64,000 nucleotides of DNA from Spisula solida (taxonomy: Eukaryota > Mollusca > Bivalvia > Venerida > Mactridae): NCBI GenBank assembly GCA_947247005.1, contig OX365952.1, positions 44,372,722-44,436,721 of the forward strand, in the 5' to 3' direction. Position 1 is the stretch's first letter. Each line of letters begins with the position of its first letter. The notes under the pieces were generated by a model that was not told the DNA's origin, did no database searches, and worked only from the letters and a program-made list of their open reading frames with translations. Positions 63,410-64,000 of this stretch are shown piece by piece. The position numbers were made by a program, and so were the translations under genes.

Positions 63410-64000
63410 ATGGCAAATCTACCTTACTTGAAGGGTGTTCGAACCAGGTATACGAATACCTTGATTAAGGAGATAAGTTTGGGTAGAAAATTCTTAGGAG
63501 AGGATTTAATTGGTGAAGATACAAACACGTTGTTTGGTAACGTGAATAGATGTATCGGAAAGTTAAAGGCATATGTTGAAAAGTTGCAGGATCAGTCTGC
63601 CAAGTTGGCAGAGGCTATTGGGGATAGCGATAGCGGTTTGAGAAATATGCTCGACGAAATTGAAAGGCATCTTAGGAGTCTTGAGGTTTTGAAACAAGAT
63701 GTAGATCAAGCTATTTTCGTCTCAATGATTAGAAAGAAATTACCACAAGAGGTGTTATTACAACTGGAAATTATGAATGGTTCCGATAATAAGTGGACAG
63801 TATATCGTCTCCGTGATAGATTACGTCAGTATATCGTCGCAAGAGAAAAGAGCGATGAAGTGAAGACCATGGACATGTCAACAAACAAGCCTAAAGTAGG
63901 AGCCAGCGACAATACCTATCATTCAGAAAGGAAAGCATATGAAAGGTTCGGAAGTGAATCATTGACGACAAACACAAAGGTCAATGCAAAATCAACAGGC
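63410..64000 (+). CDS. BEL/Pao-like Gag, 5' part (runs off the window)
   Basis: The first ATG after the leader opens a frame of 197 codons with no stop up to 64,000. The N-terminal third has the charged helical layout of BEL/Pao Gag (RYTNTLIKEISLGRKF, coiled-coil-like KLKAYVEKLQDQSAKLAEAI). Further on, FVSMIRKKLPQEVLLQLEIM followed by WTVYRLRDRLRQYIVAREKS resembles the C-terminal end of the DUF1759-type Gag domain. The usual middle of that domain seems short. No zinc knuckle yet. The assignment to BEL/Pao is moderate; another LTR family is possible. Confidence 0.6.
   Translation, partial: MANLPYLKGVRTRYTNTLIKEISLGRKFLGEDLIGEDTNTLFGNVNRCIGKLKAYVEKLQDQSAKLAEAIGDSDSGLRNMLDEIERHLRSLEVLKQDVDQAIFVSMIRKKLPQEVLLQLEIMNGSDNKWTVYRLRDRLRQYIVAREKSDEVKTMDMSTNKPKVGASDNTYHSERKAYERFGSESLTTNTKVNAKSTG

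Overview
This window looks like AT-rich nuclear DNA of an invertebrate animal, most likely a bivalve mollusc. The evidence is two animal genes split into short exons with GT-AG introns, plus a dense load of DIRS-like, jockey/CR1-like, Tx1/L1-like and BEL/Pao-like retroelements, tRNA-derived SINEs, many inverted-repeat MITEs, and several families of hairpin-ended repeats that I associate with bivalve genomes. Species cannot be fixed from sequence alone. There are no bacterial-style operons, no CRISPR array and no rRNA.

Layout. 1-3.5 kb: a possible 3' end of an unknown gene plus repeats. 4.1-5.1 kb: a TIR element holding two convergent tRNA-like sequences. 5.3-10 kb: a decayed DIRS-like retrotransposon on the minus strand. 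10-22 kb: gene-poor DNA with MITEs, a broken jockey/CR1-like LINE, a further LINE tail, SINEs and palindromes. 22.5-36.3 kb: a complete 11-coding-exon gene on the plus strand for an MFSD10 (TETRAN)-like major facilitator transporter of 471 residues. Its introns hold a 30-copy 51-bp minisatellite, a hammerhead-like motif, SINEs and hairpin-ended elements. 36-51 kb: intergenic, almost entirely dispersed repeats. 51.2 kb to at least 60.3 kb: the 5' part of a CEMIP-like gene on the plus strand (secreted; G8 domain, then an ILEI/GG-type domain), with a TATA box and six coding exons, still open at 60,315. 61.1-62.5 kb: a 5'-truncated Tx1/L1-like LINE with a 21-bp target-site duplication. 62.5-64 kb: the 5' end of a BEL/Pao-like LTR retroelement (putative LTR, primer-binding site, repeat-rich leader, gag reading frame running off the window).

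Most unusual signal. At least four repeat families (28,975-29,862; 34,328-35,593 and 44,750-46,374; 38,419-38,803; 43,172-43,704) share one architecture. Each has a 5' hairpin whose outer arm is repeated in inverted form near the 3' end, then iterated internal units of roughly 100-175 bp, then a short 3' hairpin; in three families a terminal CTCTTGT follows it. Three insertions can be dated and bounded inside this window because each interrupts another repeat that also exists uninterrupted here, and each left no target-site duplication. That fits a rolling-circle (Helitron/Helentron-like) mode of insertion by non-autonomous elements. No protein-coding partner for them is present in the window.
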